This document shows positions 13,419-24,804 of a stretch of DNA of 64,000 nucleotides, piece by piece. The notes beneath the pieces were generated by a model. It was not told where the DNA came from, did not search any database, and saw nothing but the letters and a program-made list of their open reading frames with translations. A program made the position numbers and the translations under genes. Source of the stretch: Cotesia glomerata (taxonomy: Eukaryota; Arthropoda; Insecta; Hymenoptera; Braconidae); contig NC_058166.1 of the NCBI RefSeq assembly GCF_020080835.1, positions 3,534,001-3,598,000 of the forward strand, read 5' to 3'. The number at the start of each line of letters is the position of its first letter. Position 1 is the stretch's first letter.

Positions 13419-14092
13419 CACTGATAAAAAAAAATGACTTGATTCAAGAAAAACTTTTTCTTCAAAATGTCACTCTTGTTTTAAGTAATTCAATTCTCTT
13501 AACCTAAGAAATTGATTCTCGAATCAAGAAACTTGGATGTTTTAAAATAAGATAAATACAACTTCGCCCAAGAATTTTTTTTCTCTTGGATTAAAATAGA
13601 CGGTAGCATTATTGGTTCAAGATATTACCGACTTGTTCCAAGTATGGCGCGACTCTTGAATTAAGATATTATTTTACTTATTTTAAGCATATAAATTTTT
13701 GTATTTTTGCTATTCTCTGTATTAATAAATATTTTTCGGCATATAGAGAAATACCAATTTTTTTACTCCAAAGATTTTTTCTGACTTAAACTTATAACAT
13801 AATAAATAAAAAAATTTGTTCTTGAATCAACAATCAATAATTCTTGAAATGAAATAAAATTATTCTTTACTGAAGAGAATCGTTTTTGAATAAAGAATTC
13901 ACTTGTTTTGATCGAAGATAATATAGTCTTGAACCAATTAAAAATGTTATCGATCGGAGTGATTAGATCTCTCATTCCAAAAAACATGAAATCAAAACAA
14001 GAATTTCTTGAAATAAGACAACTAGTTCTCTTCAAAATAATTTTCTTGGAGCAAGAATATTTTTCTTGAATGAAGAATTTTTTTTATCAGTG
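13419..14092. mobile_element. MITE, CACTGATA ends with TCAAGAAA interior
   Basis: It begins CACTGATAAAAAAAAATG and ends with the inverted ATTTTTTTTATCAGTG. It carries the ends of the CACTGATA group but the CTTGATTCAAG words of the CACAGAAA group, so it looks intermediate between the two. A minus-strand frame inside is repeat sequence. Confidence 0.7.
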
Positions 14093-17057
14093 CAGTCAAA
14101 ATTTATCAAAATTTATTTTTTATTTTTATTTATTTAAATGCCAAGGCTAAAGCCAAATGGCAATGGTAGAATTTATATAATGGTTATGGTACACGTAAGT
14201 AATAATATGAAAAGTTTTACATCGTTATATAAGGGTAAGAACATAATATAAATACAAGTAAAATACGAAAGAAATTTTTAAGACTAAGAGATACTGATGG
14301 TTATTTACATAATAGCAATTTGCGAATCATTAAGTTCACAAGTATTTTTATATCAGTTTTGAAATCAGTTAGGTAATGAAACTAATTGTTATATCTGTTT
14401 GATTAATTGTTTATGAATCAATAGTTTTCTAGCACGTTGAATTTTCTAACTCCAGATTTTGGAAGAATTCGAAAGCTTTAATTTTGAAAGTCTCAAGACT
14501 TAGTGCATTTACATTTGGTCGTAGCTAATGCAATAGCTACTACTATGTAAAATATGTGGTTTAAATTTCATTAAGATCGGGCCAGTGATTCCGGAGATAT
14601 CATGTACGTCAACCCGAAAAACATAGTTCTAAGATAAACGCGTTTAAAGTTTTTTTAATTAAAAAAAAAACTTACCTAAAGTCAATCAGCCATGCTCGTG
14701 CTATACAAAATCCCTTTAGCCTTTTCAAAAATTTGATTTTCTTCCACTCGAACATCCACATAGACATCGTAAAATACTATAGTTACAGCGGTCTGATCAC
14801 TTAGAAATTTTAATACAATACTTTCAGATGTATGTCTACGTTCAAAAAATGTACAAAAAATTTAATTTTTATTTTAAAGTTACAAACCAGAATGCCCCTT
14901 ATGAGACATGTCTAAAGCTTAAAATAATTACATGAATTAAAAAAGTTCTACCTTCAATGCATTAAATTTTTAACGTTCAAGAAATTCTTTAACACAAAGT
15001 AAATTAAATTCTCGATTGGACATTTTTCTATTTCTTTAAAAATTTTCGTTACGAAATTAAAAGATTTTATTTAATTTTTTTTTTTTTTTTCATTAATTAC
15101 TAAATTTTGCGGTGTAATATTATAGTCGTTTTTCATTTGGCTCATACCTACAGAATAAAAACACAAAAGAAAAATTCACGCAACCAAAACAAATATCCTT
15201 TTTGGACTAAAAATAATAAAAAATGTAACCGAACTGTCCGATATCGAGAACGAATCACCTGTTGCACTTTAATAGCACCGAGCGATAAACTGTAAGGGTT
15301 TGGGATCTATCCGTCGGCGAACCGAGTGTAGTAAGGGGTGAAACGTTGCGATGGTAGGACGTTTAGGAATTTCATGTTTCACAGCTATTCGTATCAAGGG
15401 GTGCGTCGATGCATTTTATTTATTGAAATTGTTTGTAAACTTACATGTTTGCGTATCTTAATACTAGTTACAATAAAAAAAAAAAAAAAATTGAGACAAA
15501 ATAGATTTCAATTGAGTAAGCTTTTTAAATCCTCGAAAGTACAGACTTTTATAAACTTTAAGCTTTCAAAGTTCAAATCACAAATTTTTTTTGCATTCGA
15601 ATAAAATTTATAATATTCAATAGAATTTTGCATTGAAAAAATAGTTTGTTTGATTTAAATTCGTAGATTTATTTAAAATATTTTATAAATACGGATTTAA
15701 TATGAACAAATTTGTTTTATTTAAATTTGGATTACTTTCAACCAAATACTATTTTGTTTTGGTTTATTTGATTGAATTCGCTCATTTATTTCATTCAAAT
15801 AAGATTTGTTAATAGTTAACAAATCTCGTTTGAAATAAATCATAAGACGTTTGTGTCGCTACTTTCGCTATTTGAGTTATCGTAATTTTATTACCTTCAT
15901 CCTCACCTATTATAATTGAGTAATTTTGTATAGGTACATAAATCTTTGATGAATTAAATAATGGAAGAGAAAACTATCAAAATCGAACTCGAATCTAATA
16001 ATTTTAGTTTATTAGAAGATACCCCAATATAAATTATATAAACAAACTCATCCTCATTGCTTTCACAACCCTAAAAATATGTCAGATATTATTTACTATA
16101 TTACAGAGCATGATTTCTTTATCGACATTCAAATATCACATTTGTTTATAGTTAACAAATGTGATTTGACTGAAATAAATGATTTTAAAGTATTAAAGAA
16201 ATATTTGTTAACTATAAACAAATAACTATTTGATTGAAATAAATACACTGAATAAACCATATTTTCATCTCAAATAAATTAATTTAAGGACGTTCGAGCG
16301 CAACTTATGTATTTCGTCTAGCAGTAAAAATAATTTGTTAATTTTTAAACATATTTTATTTATAAGAACATTTGTTAATTAAAACTTTTATTAATAGAAA
16401 AACTTTAGCATTAGAAAATAATTTTAGGCCGTTTATGGTCATAAGCCTATTTTCTTTTCTTTAAGCTATTGAATATTCTTTTAAATAGTTTTCTCTTTAG
16501 AATTTGATGTACCTCATTTAAAGCTAAACCTTTCAGTCTAAAATTTTAAATACTATCGTAAATTTAGGGATTGAGTATCCCTGAGTTTATTTTTTATTAT
16601 CTTTTTATTGCATCTGACGACGAATATTTTTTCTAATCTGTGAGAAAATTTTTTTGTCAACCATGTGCATAACAGCTGTTCTCTAACTTACTCTCTCTAC
16701 CTTCAAATTATTTCTTTACGCCTACAATTTTCAACTACCAATAATTTTGCACAAATAACGTTACCACACCTATCGACCCTTTCCTCATTCCCTCAAACTG
16801 TAACCTCTGACTGTGTCACTTCAAACAAAATTCTTCAGTCAGTCATCTACTCACAAGACAATTGCATCTATCTATTCATCGACTATACATCGACAATCTA
16901 CCTATCCATCGACTATCTATCGACAATCTATATATCTATCGACAACTTATCAGTTTTCTATTAATCAGTAATTAATTTAAACATATCAAAAAGTGTGTAA
17001 TTTTACATTATTAAGAAGTATTTATCAATAAATCGTTAAGAGTAAAAATTACTTTTT
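14093..17057. other. Intergenic DNA with degenerate repeats
   Basis: About 14110-14290 resembles the tail of a LINE (T-rich tract, then a block including GCCAAGGCTAAAGCC), similar in layout to 24207-24260. About 15640-16260 is a chain of TTTGTTAACTATTAACAAAT-like words related to the interior of the CACTGATA MITEs, but I cannot find clean ends. A TTCGAGCG word near 16285 resembles the end of the 4086 element. I recognise no gene. Confidence 0.5.
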
Positions 17058-17135
17058 CTGCCCTCCAGGCGGAAAGTGGCAACTTTCGGCCCGCTGCGCT
17101 AAACGAAATTGCCGCTTTCCGCCTCTGTCGGACAG
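17058..17135. repeat. GC-rich hairpin beside hairpin B
   Basis: The left arm contains GGCGGAAAGTGGCAA and the right arm TTGCCGCTTTCCGCC, with CTG and CAG at the outer ends. The CTCCAGGCGGAAAGTGGCAA stretch is a variant of the CGAAAGTACGCA words next to hairpins A and C. Confidence 0.75.
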
Positions 17136-17138
17136 AAA

Positions 17139-17276
17139 AATAGTATACAAACCTATGGCAGCAAAATAATAAATATCTCAGATCACATATATGTCGACCT
17201 CGGCTTCGCCTCGGGCAACATATATGTGTTCTGAGACATTTCTCATTTTCTTGCCACAGGTGTGTAATATACTATT
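17139..17276. repeat. Structure-conserved hairpin B
   Basis: A 138-bp near-palindrome opening with AATAGTATAC, with loop CTCGGCTTCGCCTCGGG, closing with ATATACTATT. The arms pair across TGGCA, ATGTCTCAGA-type and CACATATATGT blocks and share no sequence with the arms of A or C. Confidence 0.85.
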
Positions 17277-17329
17277 GTGTGTTTAAAATCAACAATTTAA
17301 TTGAAATATCCTCGCTCCAGTAAATTGTA

Positions 17330-18660
17330 GCTAGGAATTAAACATTATGAGTTAATATAATGTTAAAATTTCTTTTTCACTTCCAGTCTTCCTAATATTC
17401 ATCAAAATTGTTTATTTTTATTTCAAATAATTTGAACAATTTAATAATTGATGATTTTTACTTATTTAATAAAATAAAGAAATAAATTGACTATCGTATT
17501 TTTTACTTGCCGGATTAAATAAACAGATTTGGTAACAGCGCGTTTGATTATACCCATTACAGAGTCGTGCATGAGTGTGTGAGTTAAATATTTCTCTCTT
17601 TGTAACTATATTTCTATCCTTTTCTTTTTTCTCAACTGTTGACGCGACGTTGCCAAATCTTTATTCGAATAAATATCTGACGATAAATGAATTTCTTGTG
17701 TATAGTTTTTTATTCGTTAAATTTAGGAGGTTAATATTGAAAAAAATAATAAAAATCTCGACTAAAGTTTGTCCGCCATAAGAGCCCGTGTATAAGAAGA
17801 TAAAAAATGTGATTTTTGAAATTGAATATCTGAGTAACTAAACGGTGAATCTTTTTAAAATTTTGGGATTAGATAAATGGCGTATTTATTTAATACGTAT
17901 ACACAGAAAGAAAGGTTCACTTGAACCCAGAAAATATTTTTCTTCCGAATTATTTTCTTGGGCGAAAAAAATTTTTTTTTTGCATAAGAAATTTCACTTA
18001 TTCCAACAAAATTAATTCCTTACTTCAAGAAATACGTATCTTGATCCAAGACAATTTATTTAAGTCAAGAAAATTTTCTTGTTTTGAGAAAATTTCTCTC
18101 TTGCTCCAAAAAATTAAGTTCTTGACAGAAGTAAATTTTCTTGTCTTGAGAAAATTTCTCTCTTGCTCCAAAAAATTAAATATCGATGTAAATTTTCATT
18201 AATATTTTTATTAACTAACATGTCAAATGGGAAGATCAAGTAATTTTCAATCATTTTTTTTCATTCAATATGTATAATTGCGCTCTAAAATAATCTAAAA
18301 TGGGTATCAAATATTCAAGAGAAAAATTTTCTCAGGGTAAGAAAATTTTTTTCTCAGCTAAAGTAGGTGGCGCTGCTTCCCCAAAGTATCTAAAAATCTT
18401 AATAAAGTATAAAAATTTATTGTATCAAGTATTTATGATAATTTGAATTAAGAAAAAATGACTTATACTAAGAATAGAATTTCAAGAAAAATTTTTACTT
18501 CGGCCAACACAACTTCGGTCTTCCTTCAGGCACCCGAAAATTTTCTTGAGCCAAGAATTTTGTTCTTGAGTCAAGAAATCTTTCTTTCTGTGTACTTAAT
18601 TTCAAAGCTCAACTTGGAAATTATTTTTCACATTAGATTCGCTTGAACCCCCTTAATTGT
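17330..18660. mobile_element. TIR element, copy B (inverted, interrupted)
   Basis: An inverted, diverged copy of 4086-4804. Shared blocks include TTGCCAAATCTGTTTATTTA (reverse complement here) and a TCGACTAAAGTTTGTCCG-like block. The copy is split at 17901/18593 by a CACAGAAAG MITE and resumes with the block that pairs with 4100-4130. Confidence 0.75.
17902..18592. mobile_element. MITE, long CACAGAAAG family, copy 2
   Basis: 691 bp with ends CACAGAAAGAAAG and CTTTCTTTCTGTG, flanked by TA on both sides. It is inverted relative to the copy at 10217-10941 and inserted inside copy B of another element. Confidence 0.85.
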
Positions 18661-19497
18661 GTCAAATAAGTATTAGTTTGTGATGTTTAAATAAGAGATT
18701 TCTTTATAATAAACGAGTATCATTCAATTCAAATAAATTGTTCTCTCAGTGTGCTAGTATTTAAATTCTCTCAATTAAAGTTTTAAATAACCTAAATTTT
18801 CACCTCCTCAAAAAGATAAAAATTTATCGTCTATTATTTATCACTCCCGACTTATCAATACTCTTAGAATATTAAAATAAAAAAAACATTAAGAAAACTT
18901 TTTCTCGGTATCTAAAATTCCATCGGTTGGTTGTTTTCTTCTCTTCACCCACTTGCAAAAAAAAAGTCATTACTCGCGAAAGGAAAACGATGGACTCAGT
19001 ACTTTATTCGAGGCTTAGATTAAGTCCAAAGAAAAATCTATCTAGTCTCTATAGTCCGTTAGGCAGTGTATATATACCCTTGAAAGAAAAAAGTAATAAG
19101 TAAAAGAAAAAGATAAATAAAAAAACAAGAATGTGGCAATATGGATGTTGTCCCGGAATATCCCCGTAGAATCTTTTGAAGGGAATGAAGTGATCCGGAG
19201 CCGTTGGGTTTGGGTTTGGGTTTGGGTTTCCAGGGGGTACATAAGGATAGTCTCTCACTCAATTTAGATCGAGTAGCGGACATTTGTTACCACCAACACT
19301 CACCCATATATCTATCTAGCTTTTTATTTCCTATTATTTATCTGGATAAATAAGTCAACTTATTCTTTAGTCTTATATCCTTATATTTGTCTTCGCAGTT
19401 TTATTTATTCATTTATTTATTTCTACTCAATCGATATAACATTAATATTGAATGAAATTATCTATAAGATGAACAAACGTAGATTATTTAATCTACA
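18661..19497. other. Intergenic DNA
   Basis: No gene. Three overlapping minus-strand frames at 19042-19283 are readings of the GGGTTT repeat and its flank. Confidence 0.5.
19206..19229 (+). repeat. (GGGTTT)4 telomere-like microsatellite
   Basis: Four exact GGGTTT units, followed closely by a GGGGG run. Four G-tracts make a G-quadruplex possible on this strand. It could be a chance microsatellite or a short interstitial telomere-like tract. Confidence 0.7.
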
Positions 19498-20575
19498 TAA
19501 GGTAAAGTACCCAGTAATTGAACAGGTCTCAAAGTAAAACGTATTTGACCCTACTTTTAATATATAAAAATGTAATTATTAGTTCAAATTAGTGATTTTC
19601 ATGAAAATATAAACAATTTTGAATTGATTGAAGCGCAAAATAACAAAGATAATTGAATATTTATATTTTAACAACGTTTTTTAAATAGATTTTGAAAGGA
19701 GTAGTAGTTGAACAATTATTTCTGACAAGCCGCAGTAGTTGAACACTCCGGAAGCAATAGTTGAACTAATAAAATATATGGCAATAGGCACAGTAAAAAT
19801 TTTCAACGTTTGATTGAAATATTAAAAGAATTATAGCATATTATTGATTAATATTAAAAATAATACTGTGAATATTTAATATGTTCATTTAAAAATGAGA
19901 AATATTTGTATTTAATTTTTTAATTACATTTTTTATGAATGACAAAGCAAATTTTCAATTATAAATAAAAAAAACTCAATTCAAAACATTCAATAATTTT
20001 TAACTACACTAATTTTTAGCTATATAACTTATTTAATTTGCAGTAATTAATACAAATCACAATGCTGATCACTAGTCTATAAACCTATTAGAGATTAGAG
20101 TGCTGTTAAAATTATACGGCCCCAGCTTGTTCAAGTTCCTGGTACCACTTTGAAAATTTGGAGGTATAGTTAGACGCTAAAATTTAATATAAAAATTATA
20201 GTTCATATCTTTGCAAAAAGTATGTATTATTTAGAAAAGACTATTTCATTGGGTGGTACAATTTTTTTTACTTAAAATGATGATATACCGCTTTTTTTAC
20301 TGATTGTTCGGTTAACGGTTTAGTACCTTTTTCATGAAAAAAATAGCATCTATCGGCTATTCTCGACATGTCTACTTTTAAGTTAACAAAAATATAATTT
20401 TTTTGATTTATAATTGAAAAAAATTACAGAAATCATTTACTGTATTATTGAATAATTGTAACATGCGCATATTACTCATAATAAATATACGGATTTTGTA
20501 TTACAAAATTTCGAAAAATCTGTTCAAGTACTGGTCCTACTTTTATAAGTGTTCAAGTACTGGATCTTTACCTTA
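19498..20575. mobile_element. Non-autonomous TIR element, GGTAAAG type
   Basis: TAAGGTAAAGTACCCAGTAA at the left mirrors the right end, which reads GTACTGGATCTTTACCTTA. Subterminal copies of an AGTAGTTGAAC/GTTCAAGTACTGG word sit near both ends. About 1.08 kb, AT-rich, non-coding. The target duplication is unclear. Confidence 0.7.
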
Positions 20576-21175
20576 AAAAGAAATGGAAAATGGTAATGAT
20601 TTTTAGGATTAAAATCTCTCTAACGTTATAAATTAAATTTAAAGTTTCATTTTTTATCTTAGTATTTACTTCTCATACAATAGAATACAAGAAATAAAAA
20701 AAAATATAATTAATAGCAATTAATCTCTTGAAAAAATGAAAAGTTAAAAAGATTGAGCTGAAAAGACGAATTGCAAACGAAATCCTACCGGCGATAGTGA
20801 TGATGGCGTTAGTGGTTAGTAGTCTTGCTTAGTAATTATACTATAAGGGATTATAAAGGTCGTACAAGTGGCACATGAGAGTTGTTCACTCGAACTTGGC
20901 ATTCACGCCATTTTCAAGACCCTCTATAATCCATCGCACATACGTATATATAGAAATATACATGGGTACTTAGTTTTAATTTTTTTTGTTACTGGAGAAT
21001 ACACAATAAAACGGTAAGAGTCGGTATTTATTGTCATTAAATCATTCAACTTTTTTTTTATTGTCACGATACAATAGTGAAGTATTTGAATATTTCATCA
21101 AATTGTTGCAGAAAAAGCTTGTTCAAAATTATCTGAAAAATTGTTAAAAACCCCCATGGAAAGAATTTATATGTA
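20576..21175. other. Intergenic DNA
   Basis: AT-rich with a less AT-rich stretch at about 20770-20950; no gene or repeat boundary recognised. Confidence 0.5.
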
Positions 21176-21309
21176 AATAGTATATTACAACCCAAGGCCA
21201 GAAAGTTGGATTTCCTGGCGTATGGGATATGATGGCCGAGGCGTAGCCTTGGCCATCATATCACATACGTCAGGTTATCCAACATTCTGGTCATGGGTTG
21301 TATACTATT
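21176..21309. repeat. Structure-conserved hairpin C
   Basis: A 134-bp near-palindrome in the opposite orientation to A and B. On the minus strand it opens AATAGTATAC, has loop AAGGCTACGCCTCGG and closes ATATACTATT. The arms pair across CCAGAAwGTTGGAT, CGTATG and GATATGATGGCC and are unrelated to the arms of A and B. Confidence 0.85.
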
Positions 21310-21460
21310 TTTCTTGCTCTCCAGCCGAAAGTACGCAACCCCGTGGAAGGGGTTTTGCAAAACCGAGGCGAAGCCGAGGTTTTGCCGGGCGTGAGGGGGG
21401 GCCTCTCGACTTTTGCAAAGCCGAGGCGAAGCCGAGGCTTTGCTGGTCGGGACGGGTATA
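21310..21460. repeat. GC-rich tract with two CCGAGGCGAAGCCGAGG hairpins
   Basis: Directly adjoins hairpin C. The word CCGAGGCGAAGCCGAGG, itself a hairpin, occurs twice about 60 bases apart, each flanked by pairing TTTGCAAA/TTTTGC words. It begins with CTCCAGCCGAAAGTACGCAA, the same adjoining word as at hairpins A and B. Frames across it on both strands are not genes. Confidence 0.75.
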
Positions 21461-21739
21461 AAAAAAAAAAATAAAAGTTAATAAATTGAAAAATGTTATT
21501 TTAAACTTTACTAACAAATGCTCTGATTAAGAGTGATATCATGCATAGAATTTGTCACAAATATTTAAACTCATTCTAATTACAGAATTTCTTTTTTTAA
21601 GTTGATTAAAAATTAGTTTTTAATTAGAATTCGATGGCTAAGAAAGATTGAAATTAAATTATTACAAGTTTGTAGAGTACATGGATCGTTTTATAAACAT
21701 TGCTTTACTAACTATCAAAATATAAAAGAAAGCAACTTC
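21461..21739. other. Intergenic DNA
   Basis: AT-rich; nothing recognised. Confidence 0.5.
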
Positions 21740-22315
21740 TTATTAAGCAATTAAAGCTTAAATATTTCCTAGATTGTCCTAATATTGATAATTATCTTAC
21801 ATTTCTACTGCTTGGACATTCCAGTTTCAAAGTTAGCATGAAAATATTTCCGGAACGGAGTGTGCTATATCTAGATGTAAAATACACTATGAATAAGCCG
21901 CCTAGATATCGCATGCCACACTTACAGATGGTAGAATGAGTGTGACGTACAATCATCAAGCACTTCAATCAACTAATGGCTCATAACTTAACGCGTAACA
22001 CAAAATGTCCTGGGAAATATAGATTTTCTTCGATTCGCAACAACAATTGTTGTCATGGATACTTTGTATGTTATACTGTAATTTTATTACCTTCCTGGGT
22101 CACTAAGCACTTAACTCTTGAAGAGAGCTGACGTTTAAATTCTGTAAGCAAAATTGCGCAACTCGTGAAATATTTGAGTTCGAGTATTTCATTCGGTTAA
22201 ATTAGTGATAAAAACCCATTCAATAAAAAGCGATTTTATTGTTTCAAAATCAATTATGATGCAAAAAATTATTTTATGTTTTTTGATTGTAACAAGTGTG
22301 GGAGGAAATCAAATA
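21740..22315 (+). repeat. Segmental duplication, copy 1 (promoter plus exon 1)
   Basis: Runs parallel to about 49845-50430 with high similarity, including long shared stretches around the GTGTGCTATATCTAGATGTA and CTTCCTGGGTCACTAAGCAC words. It ends just after the secreted-protein start codon region. The pair therefore shares a promoter, 5' leader and signal-peptide codons. Confidence 0.8.
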
Positions 22316-22447
22316 GACACTTACAACCAGGGTCGTACTCGTTGTCGAAAATTAGAATCCAAACGCGAAAAAAACTCGTTTGTTTTTAAACTATTTTATC
22401 ATACCCTTATTACGTGCCAATTAAAACTTTCAAAAAATCCAGTTTGA
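22256..22447 (+). pseudogene. First exon of a secreted protein, copy 1 (decayed)
   Basis: From the ATG at 22256 (or the next one at 22259) the peptide starts with a short basic residue and a hydrophobic core ending VTSVGGN, a good secretion signal. The 5' region and signal peptide match the copy at 50372, which has a clean splice donor after 37 codons; here similarity stops after about 20 codons and the frame runs to a stop at 22447. Genes with a signal-peptide first exon are common among wasp and bracovirus secreted factors, but I cannot assign this one to a family. The PTP C-terminal fragment about 100 bases downstream belongs to another gene and was probably joined by rearrangement. Confidence 0.55.
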
Positions 22448-22549
22448 TATCTTATCAACATATTTTTTCCTGTAGTTTTGCGAGTTGATTTTTCTGAGAT
22501 CTGGGGTCAAACTCAGATAAAGCTCAGATAAAAGGTTATCAAATAATAA

Positions 22550-22680
22550 AAACAGGCAAAGTTGATTTGTATTCTAATGTTTTAAAACTTAGGCGAGATA
22601 GATATGGCTGTCTCAAAAATGTGAATTACTATACGTATTGTTACTTAGTTTTATACTTCTATATTTCATTTTATTTGTAA
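22550..22680 (+). pseudogene. PTP C-terminal fragment
   Basis: The frame GKVDLYSNVLKLRRDRYGC, then a Tyr-rich tail ending in TAA at 22680, is collinear with the C-terminus of the PTP at 30923-31582. All upstream phosphatase motifs are absent, so only the last 43 or so codons survive. It is followed by the PTP-type 3' flank, which supports the assignment. Confidence 0.75.
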
Positions 22681-22990
22681 GCATACATTTTTTCCTTTTC
22701 TAGTTTATTTATTTAAGGTCACTTTAAAACACCTAGGTTGTTGACATGCATCTTAAAAATATTTAGTGTCAACTTTTCCCTGGTCTAAGTTCAGTCATAG
22801 ATAAATTAGCCTAATTTTTAACTTATTTGTAATATATGATAAGATTACTAGGTTAAGAATTTTAGCGTTTAAGTAGACCTAAGATTTTGTGGTTGTAAAA
22901 AAACATGTGAAAATTTTGTTAAATCCTTTTCTAAAAAGATCGACTAAGATTATCATGGCAGTATTTTTGAAGGAATGAAGGCGCGCGCGC
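22681..22990 (+). repeat. PTP 3' flank, copy 1
   Basis: Shares with 31590-32073 the GGTCACTTTA...CACCTAG block, a GTTCAGTCATAGATAAATTAG-like block and a final GTTAAAT block, in the same order and orientation, directly after a PTP stop codon. A short GCGCGCGCGCCGCGC palindromic patch follows at 22981-22996. Confidence 0.7.
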
Positions 22991-23475
22991 CGCGCACGAT
23001 GTATCTTGTGTTTAATAAAGCTATCTATTTAATATGAAACTTTTTATTATTATTTTTCAAAAAAATCATCACCTACCTATTCAGAATTTTACAGGATTAT
23101 TTTGCGTCATTACTTCTATGGCGTCAATTTTAATGGTCTAAAACATAATGGTTTTGTCGTCAGTCATTATTATTATTATATTATTAATACAGTCGCTTGG
23201 GCTACGTGATTAATAGCATATACGCAAATACTGACACGTTTCCGATTTTATTGAAGGCTTTTGCTCCTCTACTCAGCCATCAGATAACATGGCTCATCAC
23301 AAAACGAGCACATACCTAATTTATGGTAGGTAGGTTGAAAATAAGCAACATATTGGAAATGACTGGAATTTTTTTTATTAATTAAATTTACTGAGATACA
23401 TTAACTCCCACTGGATGATTTAATAAAAGCATATTTTTGGCTGTAAAGTGGGAACGAAATTTCACAAATAATTCA
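22991..23475. other. Intergenic DNA
   Basis: No gene recognised; AT-rich with short ATT microsatellites. Confidence 0.5.
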
Positions 23476-23757
23476 TAGTTTGATCGCATGGTATTTATCC
23501 AGTAAGTAATGAAAGGAATGAAAGACCATGTGTATAAGAGTATACTGGCTCACAGATGTAAGGCTAGAACATCTCTGTTGTCTGATTCTGAGCACTACTG
23601 ATGTTACTGATATGGTTACCGTAGCTACTAGTTGATATAGACAAGTATCTATTGCACAAAATAGAAGTTCTTCTGACGCCTTTGCTTCCGTGAACAACAT
23701 TAGGTCCTGGTAACGGTAAAAAAATCTGGTTAGGGTAACGTAAAACAAAACTGAAAC
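23473..23757 (-). pseudogene. PTP C-terminal part, frameshifted, catalytic Cys lost
   Basis: The minus strand encodes the end of a tyrosine phosphatase domain. The catalytic loop reads VVHGSKGVRRT, where the family signature is HCx5R(S/T), so the nucleophilic cysteine is glycine. A frameshift about ten codons later, in the word coding FCAI, separates it from the rest of the domain, which keeps the C-terminal RQQR...QY helix region of the family. The 5' part of the gene is missing because a MITE begins at 23759. The same Cys-to-Gly change occurs in the copy at 33907-34766. Confidence 0.85.
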
Positions 23758-23758
23758 A

Positions 23759-24029
23759 CACTGATAGAAGGATTTGTTTATAATTAAAAAGATTTGTTAA
23801 TATTTAACAAATAATTTATTAGAAGCCATTTGTTAGTCCTTAAAAAATATTCCTTAGTATTTAAAAAGATTTATTAATATTTAATAAATGAATATCAGAT
23901 TTATTAAATACAAACAAATCATTTTAAATACTAACAAATATTTGTTCAATACTAAAAAGTGGTTTCTAATAAATGATTTGTTAACTATTAACAAATATTA
24001 TTTAATACAAGCACATCCTTCTATCAGTG
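23759..24029. mobile_element. MITE, CACTGATAGAAGG family, in PTP gene
   Basis: 271 bp, ends CACTGATAGAAGGATTTGT and ATCCTTCTATCAGTG, flanked by CA on both sides. The inside is a chain of TTTGTTAATATTTAACAAAT words. It abuts the truncated PTP fragment and so may have broken that gene, or inserted at a break already there. Confidence 0.8.
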
Positions 24030-24179
24030 CACGCACATGGCCAGATGAGCTCATTAAAAAACATCTTTTAAATTGGAATAATACTATTGTTTATTAAATT
24101 CCTTTCTTAGTAGTATAGGTATGTAACGGTAGGTAATTTAACTTAATCTAATCAATATGTAGTTTTTCAGTGACGTTAT

Positions 24180-24535
24180 AGATAGATAGATAGATAGATA
24201 GATAAATATAGATAAATATATTTATTTGACCTTAGAGCCAAGGCTCCCTCAAGGCCATCAATAACCAATACATTTTTATACAAGTATACAGTATTAAAAT
24301 ATAGCTACAATAATAGTTTTAGGTTAATAACATAATAATATAATATTATAATAACATAATAATATAATATGATAATAACAAGGTAAAGTTTTCAAGTAAG
24401 TCAATACATTAATTAATTAATGAAACATTAAATCAATAAATCAATAAGCACTTTGAACCGTAGTTACAATTAATTAAATTAATTAAATTAATGAAACAAT
24501 AAGATAATAATTTAATAGTTTAATTGTCTTTTTTT
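24180..24535 (-). mobile_element. LINE-like 3' end remnant with (TATC)n tail
   Basis: Read on the minus strand it ends with GCCTTGGCTCTAAGGTC, an AAATAAATA stretch and a TATC microsatellite (24180-24206), the layout of a truncated non-LTR element. It interrupts the tandem repeat. There is no coding sequence, so the family is unassigned. Confidence 0.5.
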
Positions 24536-24804
24536 ATACTGAAATAATAATATGACAAATTACTAAAGGTAATTTATTAGAAATATATTTTAAATTGGAA
24601 CAATATTATTATTTATCAAATTCTTTTTGAAACAATATATGACGGTAGGTAATTAATTTTAACTTAATCAAAATACGGTTTTCCAGTGACGTCATTCTGA
24701 AATAATGACATTGTAACTAACTACAGGTACTCATTAAAAATATATTTTAAATTGGAACAACAATATTATTTATTAAATTCTTGTCAAAACAATATATGAC
24801 GATA

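Noticed and set aside
19042..19283. Three minus-strand frames with Pro-Asn or Pro-Lys repeats
   Set aside because: Artefacts of the GGGTTT repeat; overlapping in all three frames with no other support.
24035..24060. Peptide TWPDE resembling the PTP WPD loop
   Set aside because: It lies on the strand opposite the neighbouring PTP fragment and has no phosphatase context.
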